From NCBI RefSeq assembly GCF_964340395.1, contig NC_135559.1:18666050-18730049 (forward strand): DNA of 64,000 bases. The letters are read 5' to 3'. The notes beneath the pieces are model-generated. The model saw nothing but the letters and a program-made list of their open reading frames with translations. It searched no databases and was not told where the DNA came from. The translations under genes were made by a program, and so were the position numbers. The first letter of the stretch is position 1, and the number at the start of each line of letters is the position of its first letter. This document shows, piece after piece, positions 63,101 to 64,000 of the stretch. This DNA is from Glandiceps talaboti. Taxonomy: Eukaryota > Hemichordata > Enteropneusta > Spengelidae.

Positions 63101-63480
63101 TTTACTGTAATCTCTAGCTTTTAGTTTGTCATCCTTTGGAAATAAAGACATCCCGTTTTAGTTCTACGAGCGACTACTCTCTCTCTCTGTCCACCGTTTC
63201 CCGTCGTCTACCCCACAGCAACCTGCCTTCTAATGTACCTAGCCACAGTCCATTATACATAGATACCAAACTGCATTTTTGAATAATTAAATACAATGCT
63301 CATGATATTTGTCTGTGAACCCATATCAGAAATTTCCACTTAAATTTCATGTACTCTCATCATTCCATCAAAGGTTAATTTCACCAATCAACAGTGCAAT
63401 AGAATATCAGAGGTACTTTAATATTTTAACGACAGGCAACAATCTTCATGGACTGAGGTCATGACCCCTAATATATTGCA
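59760..63480. other. Upstream of the RTK, no supported gene
   Basis: Searched on the minus strand for a signal peptide exon in phase 1 without a convincing hit. A minus-strand frame at 60534-60869 is closed by a stop with AATAAA about 5 nt later, but lacks homology or clear splice support. Confidence 0.45.
60053..60121. repeat. (ACA)n microsatellite
   Basis: About 23 ACA units with one interruption. Confidence 0.92.
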
Positions 63481-63499
63481 AATCTCTGATATGCTATTC

Positions 63500-63770
63500 G
63501 CTTTTGATTCATGAAATTAACTTTTGTTGAGAATTCTAATGTCACCAAAAAAATTATATGCTATGCAATATAACATTACCAACATGAATTTAAAAGTGCA
63601 TCAAAAATCTTCTCCAAAACTACTGGGCCAATTGAGGTGAAATTTGTTTTTGTAGGTGTTTTGGTATGAGTAGATGAAAGTTTGTTCAAGACAAATTGAT
63701 TGGGTTATTAATATGCAAATTAGGGGTAAAAGATCTTTTGTAAAATGGTGACTATACTATAAAAGTACAA
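63500..63770 (+). repeat. Dispersed repeat-like block
   Basis: Sequence with aaaactactgggccaattga and ttattaatatgcaaattagg resembles the dispersed family R type (atgcaaatta) in composition. A (GT)n tract follows at 63806-63827. Assignment is tentative. Confidence 0.4.
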
Positions 63771-64000
63771 TATTTTATCAACTTTCTGTGTAAAATGTGT
63801 TCAATAGTGTGTGTGTGTGTGTGTGTGAGTCATCATATGAAACCACTAATCACTTTATTACTTTACTGGAAGTGCTGAACAGCAGAACCACTTCTAAATA
63901 TGTTATATAAAAAAGGAACAACCCCCCCTCATAGGTAGCTTGTTTTCTTACCTTTTGTAATATTTTGCTGTTTGTATTTTAATGTATGTAATATTTAAGC

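Overview
This is AT-rich, intron- and repeat-rich animal nuclear DNA. No prokaryotic operons, rRNA or tRNA genes were seen. The one clear host gene is a metazoan receptor tyrosine kinase (RTK) split into many small exons. LINE reverse transcriptase fragments, MITE-like elements, satellites, long microsatellites and tail motifs such as (ACAG)n fit a marine invertebrate. A deuterostome such as a hemichordate or lancelet is my guess, but the species cannot be fixed from sequence alone.

Layout. 1-9.9 kb holds two diverged copies of one segment (1-2.1 kb and 5.36-9.9 kb). The second copy has gained a 23-unit 61-bp satellite, a 425-bp MITE and a tandem repeat field; a 68-bp minisatellite lies between the copies. 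2.5-32.6 kb is a tandem array of units of about 4 kb or more. The units carry the same exon-like segments, named here A, B, C and D, with splice signals and open frames. The protein is one I do not recognise, and most copies are partly broken. The array is interrupted by a 5'-truncated LINE (14.6-15.7 kb) and by a 4.6-kb segment (20.7-26.1 kb), and it ends in a nearly perfect 2.2-kb tandem duplication (28.2-32.6 kb). The 4.6-kb segment recurs at 33.3-37.9 kb. Each copy contains a large inverted-repeat element and an old L2-like LINE remnant; only the first copy also carries a younger LINE insertion.

38-40 kb holds a LINE tail and the 3' end of the RTK gene. 39.98-59.1 kb (minus strand) is the RTK. 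In transcript order: a possible 21-nt microexon, an Ig-domain exon, six short phase 1-1 stalk exons, a transmembrane exon, two 39-nt juxtamembrane mini-exons and eight exons for a complete kinase domain with a short C-tail. All conserved kinase residues are present and exon phases agree from end to end. Its first exon(s), with the signal peptide, were not found and may lie beyond 64 kb. RTK introns hold a 3.3-kb inverted-repeat element, a degraded LINE and microsatellites. 59.2-64 kb shows mainly simple repeats and no supported gene.

Two things deserve most attention: the unrecognised tandem exon array, and the way the RTK has grown its stalk and juxtamembrane region by duplicating small symmetric exons.
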